From NCBI GenBank assembly GCA_024529925.1, contig JAFEUB010001038.1, forward strand, positions 3,104,501 through 3,168,500: DNA of 64,000 bases. Reading direction: 5' to 3'. The position numbers and the translations under genes were made by a program. Shown in pieces: positions 1 to 12,460 of this stretch; within the stretch, counting starts at the first letter, position 1, and every line of letters begins with the position of its first letter. The DNA comes from Ophthalmolycus amberensis. Lineage: Eukaryota > Chordata > Actinopteri > Perciformes > Zoarcidae. The notes beneath the pieces were generated by a model. That model did no database searches. It was not told the DNA's origin and saw only the letters and a list, made by a program, of their open reading frames with translations.

Positions 1-224
1 CCGGTCGCCCCGGCTCCCCGCGGCTCCCTTGCGCCATGGGTGGCAGCGGAGCGACGCCTGTTCACGTTCTGGATCACCTCCATGGCGGTGGCGCCCCCCG
101 GTTTCGGGGTGTACGGGTCGCAGACCATCCGACAGGTGCCCATCATCTCGTAGTAGTGCGCGGAGGTCTCGGGGGCGCGGAGCAGCAGCAGCGGGACGGC
201 TACGGCCAGAGCCAGCAGAACCAT
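1..224 (-). CDS. c1ql2: C1q-like protein 2, N-terminal part of exon 1 (partial, apparent frameshift)
   Basis: C1QL proteins are secreted, synaptic C1q/TNF-family ligands with a signal peptide, a short Cys-containing N-terminus, a collagen stalk and a C-terminal C1q head. Seen here: the start codon at 224-222, a hydrophobic leader (MVLLALAVAVPLLLL), then HYYEMMGTCRMVCDPYTP, which is the family signature (human C1QL2 has HYEMMGTCRMICDPYT), followed by a TAMEVIQNVN segment. No ATG lies upstream in frame. The collagen start (QGSRGEPGRP, Gly every third residue) is also present, but in the next reading frame: removing one base near 44-54 would restore one frame. That is either a real lesion or a base-call error in a GC-rich stretch. 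The rest, including the C1q head, lies beyond position 1. The position next to steap3 matches human 2q14.2. Identity is firm; the choice of paralogue 2 rests on synteny. Confidence 0.88.
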   Translation of the reverse strand, partial: MVLLALAVAVPLLLLRAPETSAHYYEMMGTCRMVCDPYTPKPGGATAMEVIQNVNRRRSAATHGAREPRGAGAT

Positions 225-807
225 CGCGACGGCGGTCACCAGGAAGACCAACCACTTCCTCCGCGCGGCTCGCGGACGGAGGGACGACAGGAACCCCGCG
301 GAGCGTCTCTGGGGGGGAATTATGACGGTGGACGGGGGGGGCTTTTTAGGACGACGAAAAACAAATGGAGACCAAGTTGATGAAGTCAACGGGTCCCTCT
401 AATTGGCGGCTTCGAGCCCCTTGGGCAGCGGCTGTGACCGGGGAGCGGGTGAGCGCGTCCTGGCTGGATGGATAGGTGCGCGCGGACAGCGGGCGGTCCA
501 GCTGCGGTCCAGCTGTCAAAGTTAGCGAGGAGAAGACCGGAAGATAAGGGGAGGTGGCCTTCAAATTAAAACAGCGGGACGGGTGGTGCTTATGAATAAA
601 GAATAGAAAGACATCAGCCGAGTAATTTAAAGCAGACACACAGGTCTGCTGCTGTTTAATGACACGAGGGCGTTCACTGTCAGCCAGGCGGGTCACAACC
701 AAAGCGGAAGTTCATTTTTAATAAGCATTCATTAAGATGGGAGACTGCACATTGTCTGGGTCATATTTATAATTTGCAGTCAGATGTCAGAAGGCCACTG
801 CCAGCAT

Positions 808-1200
808 TTACTCAAGTACTTAAGTACACAGTTAGATGTACTTGTACCTTACTTGAGTATTGCCATTTGCTTTATATTTCTGCTCCACTACAACACAGAG
901 AGAGGTGTTGTACTTTGTACTCCACCGCATGTATTTGACAGCTATAATTAGCAGGCAGACCTTTGTAGGATAAACTTTTTTTTTTTTTACAAATGATCAG
1001 TTTATTAAAAAATGATGCATTGTGATGCCCAACAGCATGAAGCGGTTTAATGAGCGGCACCTCGACCGTGCATCATTAATAATGATAAGGCTCTAACAGT
1101 GACCATGCTGCATAATTCACTATCAGTAATATTTCTGCATATTTGACTTGAGTATTTCCAGTGTGGTTTATTGCAGTTTTACTTTAGTAGACTTTTGCAG
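808..1200. repeat. Degenerate copy of a teleost 'tactcaagtaaaagta' interspersed repeat
   Basis: The segment opens with tactcaagtacttaagtac, continues with cttacttgagtattgcc and the ctgctccactacaac block, and closes with gagtatttcc and actttagtagacttt. These words recur at 3270-3365, 26395-26650 and 43130-43310. I know the family as a very common fish interspersed repeat; its class was not determined here. Confidence 0.55.
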
Positions 1201-2284
1201 GCTAACTTCCAAATATGAACGTGATTATTAGACTTATAAACATAATTTTAACACATGTTTTATTTTGTAATGCGCAACAGGAAGTGCTCCGTTTCGTTTC
1301 GACGGGCTTGACAAGAGGTACAGCCGGTGCGTAAAGTTTAAGTACGCGCAGTTGTTATTCAAGATTGCACAAATTATGTATTCAGCAGAAGAACACCCAC
1401 ATATTTACATGCGGAATAAACATCTCGATAATACTCTACTTGAACGTATCACTCCATGCATATATACAAAATGCCTTAAAATGCCAAACAATTGCATATA
1501 TATTTTCACAAGTCTCAATGGGGATGGTTTGTGTTGTCTTATAGGTGGAATACATTAGCGGTCAAATATTACCATACAATTTATTCACCCATTCCCCTTT
1601 TGGAAACAGATCCATAAATTCTTCAGTTGCAAGATTAAGGATTTGGATTTATGTCAAACCCTTTCACACATAAGTCAGTGTTCAAAATGTATTTATATTT
1701 TGAATCTTTTTGGGGAATCCATTATATTCCATCTATAATAGACCCCCCCCAAATCAACACAGAAATTAATGAAATATTTCATTCATTCATTCATCCTCAT
1801 TCATAAAGCAAGTTTAAACTTGTGATGGCAGCAAGTAAATACATCCAAATATTTGACTCAGACCACGAGGGGTCAGAGCCGATGGCTGAGGGCAGGTTCA
1901 CTGATGTGGTGACAACGTGAAATGACCAACTGCATTGGTCACTTCACACACTCACGCATTTAGACAGAGAGAGAGGGGGGGGGGGGGTAGCAGATAATAT
2001 ATACAGGAAATGGAGCGGAGATGTCTGACGGCTGTCCACACCTTCAGCTCCGAGCTCCCCAGCTGCAGGGGACGCTTTTTGATGTCTTGTTTCGCGAGGT
2101 GGAGAGCCACGGGCCTTGAATTTTGATTCTCCGAACAAATTAATATTCCCCCGTGCACAGGCAATCATTACTCTATTGCATACAGATGTGTTTTAAATAC
2201 CTCGTTAGCTTCTTTTCTCCCCCCCAGTGAGGCCACCATGCACTTGTTCTAACCGCGGCGGTTCATGAGCACATCAGCTGAAGG

Positions 2285-2452
2285 AAGAGCTCCACCGGGA
2301 CCGTTTCCACGAGTGAAATTAAATAACGCGTGGGGGCAGCCTCGTGATTCAGGATCCGCTCCGAAACCAAAAGGGCTCTTCCTTGACCCATGCTACACCC
2401 TTCCACCAGGTTTCGTGAAAATCGGATGGAAACGACCTCCCTGGCGGAGGTA
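2285..2452 (+). repeat. 3'-terminal fragment of a fish non-LTR retrotransposon (LINE) family
   Basis: The run containing cttgacccatgctacaccc, ccaccaggtttcgtgaaaat and cctccctggcggaggtaa matches, from memory, a 3' tail widespread in fish LINE elements. No reverse transcriptase is attached, so this is a 5'-truncated fragment. The family name is left open. Confidence 0.5.
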
Positions 2453-3269
2453 ATTAGACTATCAGCGATGCCTGTCATTGGTTGTTTCCAAACAGCGCAA
2501 GCTTTTGAGACACTCAGTGACGAGAGCATTTGCTAATTGAAAATAAAAAGCATCTATTGTTTTTGTCCCTGGAGCTCAATCACCCCTTTCCCCCGACCCC
2601 ACCCACTTGAAGGACCTGAAATACTCCAAAAGTGCGGGTTGGGAACTAAGCACCTGGAATTGGAGCACAGGCCCCACATCCACAGCAGAGGCTTTAGAGC
2701 TCAAGGCGATGTTGGGAAATCTTCAGGGGCCGGAGACAAGGCTTAGCTGAAGCCCCACACTCACACTGCAGAACCCCCCATCACCCCGTACCCCCTAAGC
2801 AATTTTCAACCCGTGCTCAGCTCAGCTTTGACTCCACTGAACATGTCTCCAGCCGAGGTGATCATGTCTGAAGGTGAGGGGGGGTCAAATCTGAGGACAG
2901 CCCCGGCGAAGCTGGAAATTTATTTCGAATTTCCATCCACAGCGGACAGCGATGGTCATCCGCGAAAAAAACAAACGAGCGCAGAGGGGCACGCGGAATT
3001 CGGCAGTATGCGAGTGCAGGAGTGACCTTTACTCGGGGTTAGTACAGTGAACTGTATCTTTAGGCCGTGGTGAGCCACCGCACGACACGCTGTCCACACT
3101 GTGCTGCAGCTGCTGAGATCAAGCCACCCCGCGGCGCCTCCATACGTCTAATCCAAGCTGCATGTTAGCGCACTGCTGTGTCACAAGTGAGACAAGTGAC
3201 TCAGTCCATCATCAGCTGCCTTTGGACTTTAAACTGTATCCATTCAGGTAAACGCCACAGACAACACCA

Positions 3270-3365
3270 GGTGGATGGAGTATTCAGACCCTTTACTTCA
3301 GTAAAAGTATATACCACAATAAAATAATATCAAATACAATATTACATGTAAAAGTCCAGCATTCA
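3270..3365. repeat. Copy of the 'tactcaagtaaaagta' interspersed repeat
   Basis: Contains ggagtattcagacccttta, cttcagtaaaagtat and catgtaaaagtccagcattc in the usual order of this family. It is shorter and better preserved than the 808-1200 copy. Confidence 0.6.
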
Positions 3366-4100
3366 AAATTAAACAAACCCCTGTTTTTATACTATTTGGG
3401 GCATTTCTTTTCTCCTGTAGCCATTCAGTAATAATCTCTCTCTGTGTAGTTGTTTTAATTGGTAGTGGCGGAGTCCGCCATTCCCGTGCTGGATTCACTT
3501 GAATCACGATGATTGTTTTTGCGTGATGAATTAACGTATACTGTGTTTACTTCGCCGTGGGAAACTTTTAACCGAGCCACAACGATGCAGCGGTGAGAAC
3601 CTGCAGCATCAGCTCCTGTCTCAACATGTGTCCCTAATCCCAGATGAAGCACTGAAGACACCTCCACCCTTGAAAGCACAGACACAAACGTCTTCCTCCA
3701 TGTAACGCTTTGACATTGAAGCCCTGTCGGACGTTAACATGACTCTACCTGTCCACCTCAGGCTAACTGTCTACGACCGTGCCTTCACTTCTCTCACATA
3801 TTTCCCATCCGACTTTGTGATCGCCGGGGTAATAATAGTCTATGAACCTTTAAAACAGCATCAAGGAAAGGTTAAGAGACCCTGCTGTGTGCCTCTGCTA
3901 CTGTTTGTTAGCTTAACATTTTCAGACCCAGATCACCAGGCTTGCCTCAAGGAGAGTATAAATATGTCCCCACCGGATCAGAATAACCTCAATTGATTTC
4001 ACTTGTAAGATTAATGGGTTACCGCACCGGGAGACGCCAGTAATCAATACCTATGGATGAAAAAACTCCAAATTAGATACGTATGTCAAGGACTGTGACC

Positions 4101-4774
4101 TTAAAGGTGCAACATCCAAGATTGGGAGCATTTCTGTTGCCTCTTAACATGGTGGCGGCGAGCCGGTGGCTAGCAGCTAACGGTGCAAACAGCGCTAACG
4201 GTGCAACCTACGGTGAAAGTGCTTACCATACAAATGAAATAGGAGTAGAACAGATGTTTAACTGTGACTAGCACGGAAGAAAATGGCAATTGTTGTTAGT
4301 TGTTATGGTGACGACCACACCGCAAAGTGTTGCAGACTTATCTGGCTAGTTATAGGTAGCTAGCTTGCCCTCATTTTCTGCCACCAGTGAAGCATGGCGG
4401 AACCTAACCTAACCAGCAAGCTAACCAGCTAGCCAGCCGCCCACCCGTTAGCCAGCTGTCTTGCTAATTCCACGATTCCTAAATGCTACACGGGTTACAG
4501 ACAGTGAGCTGAACAAAGATGTCACTTGGGTCGCGACAGCAATGTGCTCGTCTATGCTTTTCATGCTGTGTGGGTAAAGCATTAAGTTGTTAAATTGTAC
4601 TCATTTAACGCTACTTTAGCTCTCTACGCTTCGTAGCGGTACACCCAAAAATGGCGACCGCTCTGAGAGTGACTTCATTCTCTGCTCGGGTTTGACATAA
4701 CTATATATCTTTACAAAGCAAATATTTGTTTGCTGCTATATTAATGTTCAGAATGTGAAATACAGCTCCTTTAA
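4101..4774. mobile_element. Candidate MITE with TTAA flanks
   Basis: Starts TTAAAGGTGC at 4101 and ends GCTCCTTTAA at 4774, so TTAA sits at both edges with a short imperfect inverted end (AGGTGC / AGGAGC). The interior is rich in gctagc/gctaac words and has no transposase. TTAA targets are typical of piggyBac-type insertions. With such a short terminal match, the call is tentative. Confidence 0.4.
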
Positions 4775-4829
4775 GCGTTGTAAACAAACACGAGGCCATG
4801 GCCGAGAGAGAGAGGGTGGCATGCAGGCA

Positions 4830-4876
4830 CTGTGTGTGTGTGTGTGTGTGTGTGCGTGTGTGTGTTTGTGTGTGGT
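4830..4876. repeat. (TG)n microsatellite
   Basis: About 45 bp of TG dinucleotides, interrupted once by tgcg and once by tttg. Confidence 0.9.
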
Positions 4877-5424
4877 GACACTGATGCAGTGCTGCGAGCC
4901 AGAGGGGTTCAACCTTTTGCAAGTGGCAAAGGCAGACTTGATGAAGTCATGTTGACAGCGCATGGCCCACGGCCGGACATCTTTTTAACGCACTTTTGCT
5001 TTTTGTTTTCGTTCTAATCCCACGGCCTGTTTATCAAACACACCGACAGCAGCAGATGGAGTCCAGTGAGCAACTGCTATTAAAAGTCTGTGTCGAATGA
5101 GACAATAACAAAACATGATGATACTTTAATTATTTTATTTAGCATCTTAGTTTAGCGTGTTTGCACGCCGGCAACAGTGGATTATCACTGAACGCAAAGT
5201 ACGGAAAGTTAATTAAGAATAAATGTTTACAAACCAAAGTATTGGACACATTTTTCTTTATACGTTTTTATTTGTTGTAAAGCAATTTATAACCACTGTT
5301 TTGATTATTTTGATGTCTTATAAATGAAGTTTTTGTGTTGTTGGTGTAATGTAAACAGTCTGTTATATAATGTACAATACACTCCTGGATCATATTCATT
5401 GTATTTACATAGCTGGAGCCCACT

Positions 5425-5623
<199 letters not shown>

Positions 5624-5647
5624 TATCTTCTGCACACACGTGGAGGC

Positions 5648-5721
5648 GTGGCCGCGGCGGGGCGGGGCTTTGGCATGCGCGTCACGTTATCAGGAAGAAA
5701 CGTTCACAGAGGAGAAGCGGG
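5648..5721 (+). promoter_or_regulatory. steap3 promoter and putative non-coding first exon
   Basis: A GC box GGGGCGGGGC (5659-5668) and an NRF1-like GCATGCGC (5673-5680) are followed by a consensus donor, AAGCGGG|GTGAGT, at 5721/5722. The next acceptor (tctctgcag, ending 6289) opens the coding exon 15 bp before the steap3 ATG. I infer a TATA-less promoter and a short untranslated exon 1; the exact transcription start is not visible. Confidence 0.6.
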
Positions 5722-6304
5722 GTGAGTAAAGTAGCTACAAAGTAGCTACAAATATCGCCTTGTAAGTTCTAACAGAAGCTAAATTGTGTTGGGTAAGCTA
5801 TCGCTTTCATCCAAATGTCCGTGTGTGTTTACCTGCGTCGTCCTGTGTGTTGAGGAGAGGAACTTTATTCGGAGGGAAAGTTTCCACGAGTTGAGTCAAG
5901 ATAGGTGGCGTCAACTCGCGTTTCAGTGTGGATTTATTGCACGTTGAGGGTGTAATTGCTTTTTAACAGTGCAGTTCGTAAGGAAGACTGGCAGAATAAA
6001 TCGTAGTGGTTATTATATTAATATTATGGCATCCAGGTTCCTGCGCCAGCTGGATAGACTCACTGTAGAGTTACTGTCCTCAGAATGTGTAATATCTTTT
6101 ATTTTAAGTATGTTATTACTTACAAAAGCAAGTCTAAGGTCTAGACCTAACAATAACAAGCGAATTTCCTAAAGGCCTATTAAAAGTACTCTGCTTTTTA
6201 TTCCCATTTCTATTTTTTGACTGCATTTTAGGAACCAGTTGAGGTAATATGGGTGCATATGAACAAACGTCCATGTCCTGTCTCTGCAGATTCACCATTG
6301 CATT

Positions 6305-9214
6305 ATGCCTGATGAGATGGCGCGGCCTTTAATCCGAGGCAGAGGTGAAGGAGGAGGCTCCCAGCACCTTGAGGCCTCCACGTCTGAACCCAGCACCCCG
6401 GTTGTCGGCATTCTTGGCACGGGCGACTTCTCCCGCTCACTGGCCAGTCGGCTGGTGGCCTCCGGCTACCACGTGGTGGTGGGCAGTCGCAACCCCATGC
6501 GCTCTGCGGCTCTGTTCCCCGACGAGGCCGAGGTGACAGCGCTGACACTCACATTCACACTCGCCGCGTAATTGGTGTTTTGGTTCCTCTCCCTATGGTG
6601 ATGATTATATATTTACTGTCTTTACCCATGAGGCATGATAACTGTTATTATCCTGAATAGATACGCATCTATTGTAGTAGAGAACAAAGCAGTTAATATA
6701 ACATGTTTTTTTAAAGTTTCCTCTTTATATCGTCACACTGTCCGTTGACACGACTCATGTTTGTGTGCTAATGTGACTCGAGAGCCAGGAGATGCTTAGC
6801 TTAGCATTAAGCCTGAAGCAGAGGGAAACCGCTATACTATATCATACCATACTGTACTATATCATACTGTAAAGTATACTAAGTGTTCCAATGAGGATGC
6901 ATGTTAGAATGTACAGAACTTGCCAATAATATATTATTTTGCTCATAATTTAGTTGATACTATGACGTTCCTGTGATTGTGTACTTCCTCCAGGTGAAGT
7001 CCCAGATGGAGGCAGCCAGCCAGGCAGACCTGGTGTTCGTCGCGGTGTTCCCCGAGCACCACTCCACGCTGGTGGAACTGAAGCCCACGCTAGCCGGAAA
7101 GACGCTGGTGGATGTCAGCAATGGTTTGACAATCAACCGGGACGGGCCTTCGAACGCCGAGCAGCTGGCCGAGCTGTTCCCGGAGAGTTCTGTGGTCAAA
7201 GGGTTCAACACCATATCGGCCTGGACGCTCCAGGTGGGACCTCGGGATGGAAGCAGGCAGGTAGGATACATCCGCTGTCCCTTGTGGTTCAGATTTTTTT
7301 TTTTAAAGAAAAGAAAAAAGAAAACCCAACATCATCTTCTCTCACCAGATCTTCCTGTGCGGCAACAATAGCAAGGCCAAGAGCTCGGTGATGCAGCTCT
7401 GTCGCAGAATGGGCTTCGTCCCCGTCGATATGGGCCTCCTCTCCTTCTCCCTGGAGATCGAAAACCTCCCCCTCTACCTCTTCCCCTCCTGGCGCGTCCC
7501 CGTCTTCTGCACCCTGTCCCTGTTTGCCTTCTTCTACGTGTACAACTTCCTCCGCGACGTCCTTCAGCCCTACGTCACGGCGGGCAAGAGCGTCTTCTAC
7601 AAAATGCCCATCGAGACCATCAACGTCACCCTCCCCGCCGTGGCCCTGGTGATGCTGTCGCTGGTCTACCTGCCCGGGTTGTGCGCCGCTCTCCTCCAGC
7701 TGTGGTGGGGCACCAAGTACAACCGCTTCCCCAGTTTGCTGGACCGGTGGCTGAACAGCAGGAAGCAGCTGGGGCTGTGCAGCTTCTGGTGCGCGGCGCT
7801 GCACGCCATCTACAGCCTGTGTCTCCCGATGAGGAAGTCCGCCCGCTTCAAGCTGCTCATCGCTGCTCAACAGGTGAGGGGAAGACGCAAACCCCGGTTG
7901 ACGCTCCATACATAATGTGTACGCTAAATACCCCCACCCTGGAGACAATGAGGGTTGAGTTTTTTACTGTGTGACGTCCAGGTGAAGGCGGGCGACGACG
8001 TGTGGGTGGACGCGGCCGTGTGGAGGATGGAGCTGTACCTGTCAGCGGGCATCATGGCCCTCGGACTGCTCTCCTTGCTGGCTGTCACCTCGCTGCCCTC
8101 GGTGGCCAACACCGTCAACTGGAGGGAGTTCAGCTTCATACAGGTACCCACACACACACACACACAGTGATAGTTCTAGTTACATAAAGAAGTGTAGAAT
8201 CTACCGGTAATATCTCCCCCCTCCCCGAGTGCCCCTTTTCCTATAAATATATACCGCCACAAGGCTGGGTTTCTATTCTTCTTGGACGCAGCAGGGTAAA
8301 AGTCAGATGGGATTAATACAGACAGACGGCCAAAGACTGCCAGCTGTGACACTTGACACATAAACATACAGGCTCGGGCATCGCGCTGTGGTGACAGATG
8401 AACACCACGTCTCCTCCATGCAAACACTGCGTCTGCTCCTGCAGCTGCCCCAGATTTGCCGTTGAACTCGGACTGTGACGAAGCCATCAGGAGTGTCGTG
8501 ACTCACGCACTTCCTCCTTCTCTAGAAACAGAAATTTCCCGTATTTGAAAGCACCGCAATAGAAAAAGTCATCACTCCTGTCAAGTGGAAACATTTATGA
8601 TCCGCTCTGCCCGGTTAGTGTGTGAACGAGGAAAAACGAGGCCATTTTCAGCCCCATGGCCTCTACCCGACTCAACCTTGGGAAGTCTTTTTTTAATTAG
8701 CGTGCCCTGTAGGTCCATTAAGCAGCAAACTGGTGGGGTTCAGTCAGGTCATGAGTGGTGGGTCAGTGTGTTTATTCGGGCTCTGTAACACAGTGAGCTA
8801 ATCTAGTGGAATGTGAGCTGAAGACGAGTCACTTTAAGGGGAAATCTCAGATTTGAAACCATGTGTGTCGTATATTTAGCGGACAGGACGATTGTTCTGA
8901 TGACCTCCCTGTTTCGCCTCCTGCAGTCCACACTGGGTTACTGCGCCTTGTCCACGGCCACCGTCCACACGCTCCTCTACGGCTGGGACCGCGCCTTCGA
9001 CCCGGCCCAGTACCGCTTCCTGATGCCCCCCACCTTCATGCTGGTCCTGGCTCTTCCCGCCGCGGTCCTGCTGGGCCGCCTGGCCCTCTTGGCCCCCTGC
9101 GTGGCCCGGCGGCTCGGGCGGATCCGCCGCGGCTGGGAGAAGAGCCGCCAACTCCACTTCGCCCTGCCGCACGACGGCTGCGGCAACGGGCTGGAGGAGG
9201 TGAGCAACGTGTGA
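6305..9214 (+). CDS. steap3: Metalloreductase STEAP3 (six-transmembrane epithelial antigen of prostate 3)
   Basis: STEAP3 is the endosomal ferrireductase that reduces transferrin-delivered Fe3+ (and Cu2+), passing electrons from NADPH through FAD and one haem b. Coding exons: 6305-6532, 6994-7260, 7349-7873, 7982-8143, 8927-9214, all in phase, giving 489 aa (human 488). Residues 34-50 form the N-terminal dinucleotide-binding loop (GILGTGDFSRSLASRL), with SRNP at 61-64. The middle contains FNTISAWTLQVGPRDGSRQ. The C-terminal six-helix ferric-reductase domain has both expected haem histidines, H317 (AALHAIYS) and H408 (TVHTLLYGW), and SLPSVANTVNWREFSF between them. The N-terminus MPDEMARPLI closely matches human MPEEMDKPLI, which supports this paralogue and this start. 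The upstream exon is non-coding. Confidence 0.96.
6780..6840. repeat. Fragment of the gctaagctaagctaa MITE family in steap3 intron
   Basis: The words gcttagcttagcattaag and gcagagggaaaccgc are shared with the better copies at 12461-12682 and 14290-14551. Confidence 0.4.
8148..8166. repeat. Short (AC)n tract at a steap3 splice donor
   Basis: The AC run begins 4 bp after the donor GT that closes the exon at 8143. Confidence 0.85.
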
Positions 9215-10320
9215 GGATCCAGACCAGAAACGCTCTGTACGTGTGCGCTCATGAATATAAACGGCAGGTCGCACAGGAGATAAATGATTCATACACCGTT
9301 GGAACGTATTGAAGGCTCCTCTCTGAGGCCTTTTGAAAGATCTCAGAGACGTGTGAGCGTCTTTTCTACAAATTAGCTGGTAGTTCCTTAGAGATGTTTG
9401 ACCAGTAGAGCTGTGGTGGTCAACCTTATTGCACTATGCATCGTCACTAACTAGTATTTAGTCTGTCCTCATTTACTTTAATTTATTGTTACGTGAACTG
9501 ATGAGAACAAGATCAGCTTCTGGTTTCCTTTATATATCTTGTAAAGAACCTGCTGAAGACTTGTAGAATCTTGCAGAAGTTCATATTTGAGTCTTTGAAA
9601 TATGATTGTTTAAAACTCTAAAACATCAGAAGCAGACTTTGCCTCGTGTATTCCCGTCAGTTCATTTTTCTGTTTGCACTTCGAGACTGCCGCAGACTTC
9701 TGTCCGCCGGTCTTCAACTTGTGTTTCGGACGGAGGAAAAGCGTAAAGGATTTTAGATGATGTGGCCCAATTTAAACATGTGATGTCCTTCACTGTAATG
9801 CGAGTTAAATGCAAAAAAAATGGCAAACAATGTATACCTCTTACATTCTGGCCAGTAGCTGCTGAACGCTGAAGAAAACTTTTGTGTGTTAACGTTTGAA
9901 GAACAAGATGAATCAGTGTTCCAAAGTATGTCCGACTACGATCCTTCCTCCTCCTCATCATCAGTGCACAGTCCCTCACTCGGGTCGTTTCTGAGCTGGA
10001 GACCCAGAGTCTCGTGCTGCTTTGCTTCGTCTAGTTTAGAGAAGTTGTTAGAAAGTTTTCTTTTTTTGAACGTGGTTACCATTTGGTGTTACTAAACTGA
10101 CCTGCTGATCAGAACACATTTGACCTATTATCAAACTGTTTCTTACTGTTTTCACTATGAGCAGGAAAGGCTCGTTGGTCTTTCTTTGTGAGTTTGTGTT
10201 CTCCGTTTCCTGTTCTTGCCAAAGATCATTCTCTGTTCCGTGATAAGTAGATGAATCTAAATCAAAATGCTTCTAACCTCAAAGGCATGAATGTAAAGAA
10301 CTCAAATCTCTAGAACAAAG

Positions 10321-10326
10321 AATAAA
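10321..10326 (+). other. Poly(A) signal of steap3
   Basis: AATAAA about 1.1 kb after the steap3 stop, the first convincing one before dbi. The implied 3' UTR is 9215 to about 10345. Confidence 0.6.
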
Positions 10327-10657
10327 ACATTATTTCTACAACCGTTCTTTTCCCCCGGTATTTTATTCACGTCTTGAATATTGTGACATAGATTTATTTA
10401 TTTGTAGATGCTTCATGAGCGAAGTCACAGGCTGAAATAAAACATCTGAATTATTTAAAGATTACAGTGATAAAAAATATAAAGGTAAATCTCATTGCAG
10501 CTGACCCAAAGTGCAGATCACTAAACATGTGGATGCTGCCATCATGTGGCTGAGAATCAGATCACACGGCTTTTATATTCTCAATAACTGAAGGCCTGAT
10601 TATTATCATTTTATTAAAATAATTAAATTGCAGTGCTGCAGGTGTAACCGTAAACCC

Positions 10658-10665
10658 TGACGTCA
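10658..10665. promoter_or_regulatory. Perfect CRE (TGACGTCA) upstream of dbi
   Basis: A full palindromic cAMP-response element 207 bp before the dbi start codon, with another partial site (GACGTCAC) near 10785. Binding by CREB/ATF is inferred from the motif only. Confidence 0.5.
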
Positions 10666-10871
10666 TGCACTGCTCCCTCATTATCAATTAGAGAATTGTA
10701 AAAGTGAGCGTCAGTCAGCCTCCTGCTGCCTGTAATGACGGCGTGGCCTTCAGAAGCCACCTCCCACTCCACTCTGTGACAAAGGACGTCACCGCAGGAC
10801 GAGTCTGACGAGCACCGGCTGAAAAGTGCGGCAGCAGCAGCAGCAAGGCGTGTGAGTTTCTCTCAGCAGTC

Positions 10872-12300
10872 ATGAATGTAAGTACGATATCTTCTAGTTG
10901 TGAGCCTGTTCTAGCGTGTTGCATTGAAGATCTCTGGTACTGTTACGTTGTCCTTTTCTTTACTGATTCACAGGGAGGTTGTTACAGAGCAGGAATAGCT
11001 CCGCTTAGCTACATGTGTAAAGTCTTGTGTAGATGTAATGAGGCGATAAGTCATTTTAACTAGAAACAAAAATCGTAAGTAAGTCTGGTTTTAGAACAAA
11101 CATTTCTATCAGTTTCTAGATCTCTGCGTGAGCTCGTGTTTCTCTCTCGTCCTGCCAGGAATCCTTTGAAAGAGCGGTAGAGGAGGTGAAGGTGCTGGAC
11201 AAAAGACCCGGCTACGGAGTGCTGGGGGAAGTATATGGTTTATACAAGCAGGCCACGGTCGGCGATGTTAACATAGGTGAGTCTCTGCGGCCCTTTTTGT
11301 TGACGTTTCTAACGTTGTGGAATCCACATGGAGACACAAAGGAAGGACTCATTCGCTCCGAGTTCTCCAGTTCCTGTGCACAGGATGAGTCCCAGCAGGG
11401 TGGGGCGAGGAAGAATCCGGTCCAACAAGTTCTGCGTCTTTCTGTCAACGATCCCAGAACTGATACTTTGACACCCAGACATTTATTTAAAAGGAAAATA
11501 TATTAAAACAATAGTATTGAAATGGAAAAAAAACATTTTGTGACTGTGTGCACAAAAAACAGGAAGTATTACTGACGTGTGACGAATATTTACCTTTTCC
11601 CCCCGGTACGTTTATTTGACAGCTTTCGTTACTTGATGGATTGAAATGACAGCTCAAACAGTAAAATGCTGCATTAATACATGCCAGTGATATAATGTAT
11701 AGTAGTGACGATTTAGACTCCTATCTGGGAATGTTTTCATTATTTTTATTTAATCCATTGCATTTTTTTTTAAACTTTTATCTCCCAACATTAACATTTA
11801 AATACTATTTTAAAGCCTGTAATTGGTGGAATGCAGAATCCTTTATTTACTTATTATTCATTTGTTTGAAACTAGTAAATTTTAAAAAGTAGTAAGAAAT
11901 AGAATCAGACTATAAAACCCTTCATGTGTACCTTTTTTTGATTGTAGAATGATAAAAGCCTGACATGGGTGCAACTTTTGCTTTACTTTGATGATTAAAA
12001 CAGAATTTAGTTTCAGTTATTTCAGTGTTTGATGGTTTATTTGCTTTGACGTCCACAGATCGTCCAGGGTTTTTTGACCTCGCAGGACGAGGAAAATGGG
12101 ACGCATGGAAAGAACAGAAAGGTCAGATTTATAGAACTTTAAGAAAATAATAGGATATGGAAATGCCGATTTATTGTTTCGTAAAAGCCGACTGATTTGA
12201 TTTTTAACCGACAGGTCTGTCCAAAGAAGAAGCAATGACCGCCTATATTGACCTGGTGGAGGACCTGAAGAAGAGATTTGGGTTCTCTCAAATGATGTAG
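10872..12300 (+). CDS. dbi: Acyl-CoA-binding protein / diazepam-binding inhibitor
   Basis: A small cytosolic four-helix protein that binds and carries long-chain acyl-CoA esters. Exons: 10872-10877 (only Met-Asn), 11159-11276, 12059-12121, 12215-12300, in phase, 90 aa. Family marks are YGLYKQATVGDVN (residues 28-40), then RPGFFDLAGRGKWDAWKEQK and GLSKEEAMTAYIDLVEDLKK. The ligand-contact Tyr and Lys of YKQAT, the Lys before WDAW and the Tyr of TAYI are present. A two-codon first exon is also the mammalian Dbi layout. The protein ends FGFSQMM, a few residues beyond the usual KKYGI end. ACBD7 is the nearest alternative, but TERPG/DRPG-type residues, KWDAW and synteny with STEAP3 and CFAP221 favour dbi. 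A CRE lies 207 bp upstream. Confidence 0.92.
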
Positions 12301-12460
12301 CCTTTTCAATGTCACATCTCTCATCTTGTTCTCAGTAGAAACTGAACATTGGACTCTTTGATACTTTATTACTGTGTAAGACATGATTGGGTTTAAATGC
12401 CAGACAGCAGTCTGGAGTACTTTCTGGTACTCTAAATTGGTTAAAACCAAAAAAAAGCAT

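Noticed and set aside
7289..7948. 219-codon minus-strand frame across steap3 exons
   Set aside because: Antisense shadow of a GC-rich conserved exon; composition follows the sense codons.
8863..9312. Arg/Pro-rich frames over the last steap3 exon
   Set aside because: Shifted frames of the same GC-rich exon with no family match.
9215..10871. Fish counterparts of C2orf76 or TMEM37 between steap3 and dbi
   Set aside because: No exon similar to either; the interval is the steap3 3' UTR and the dbi promoter.
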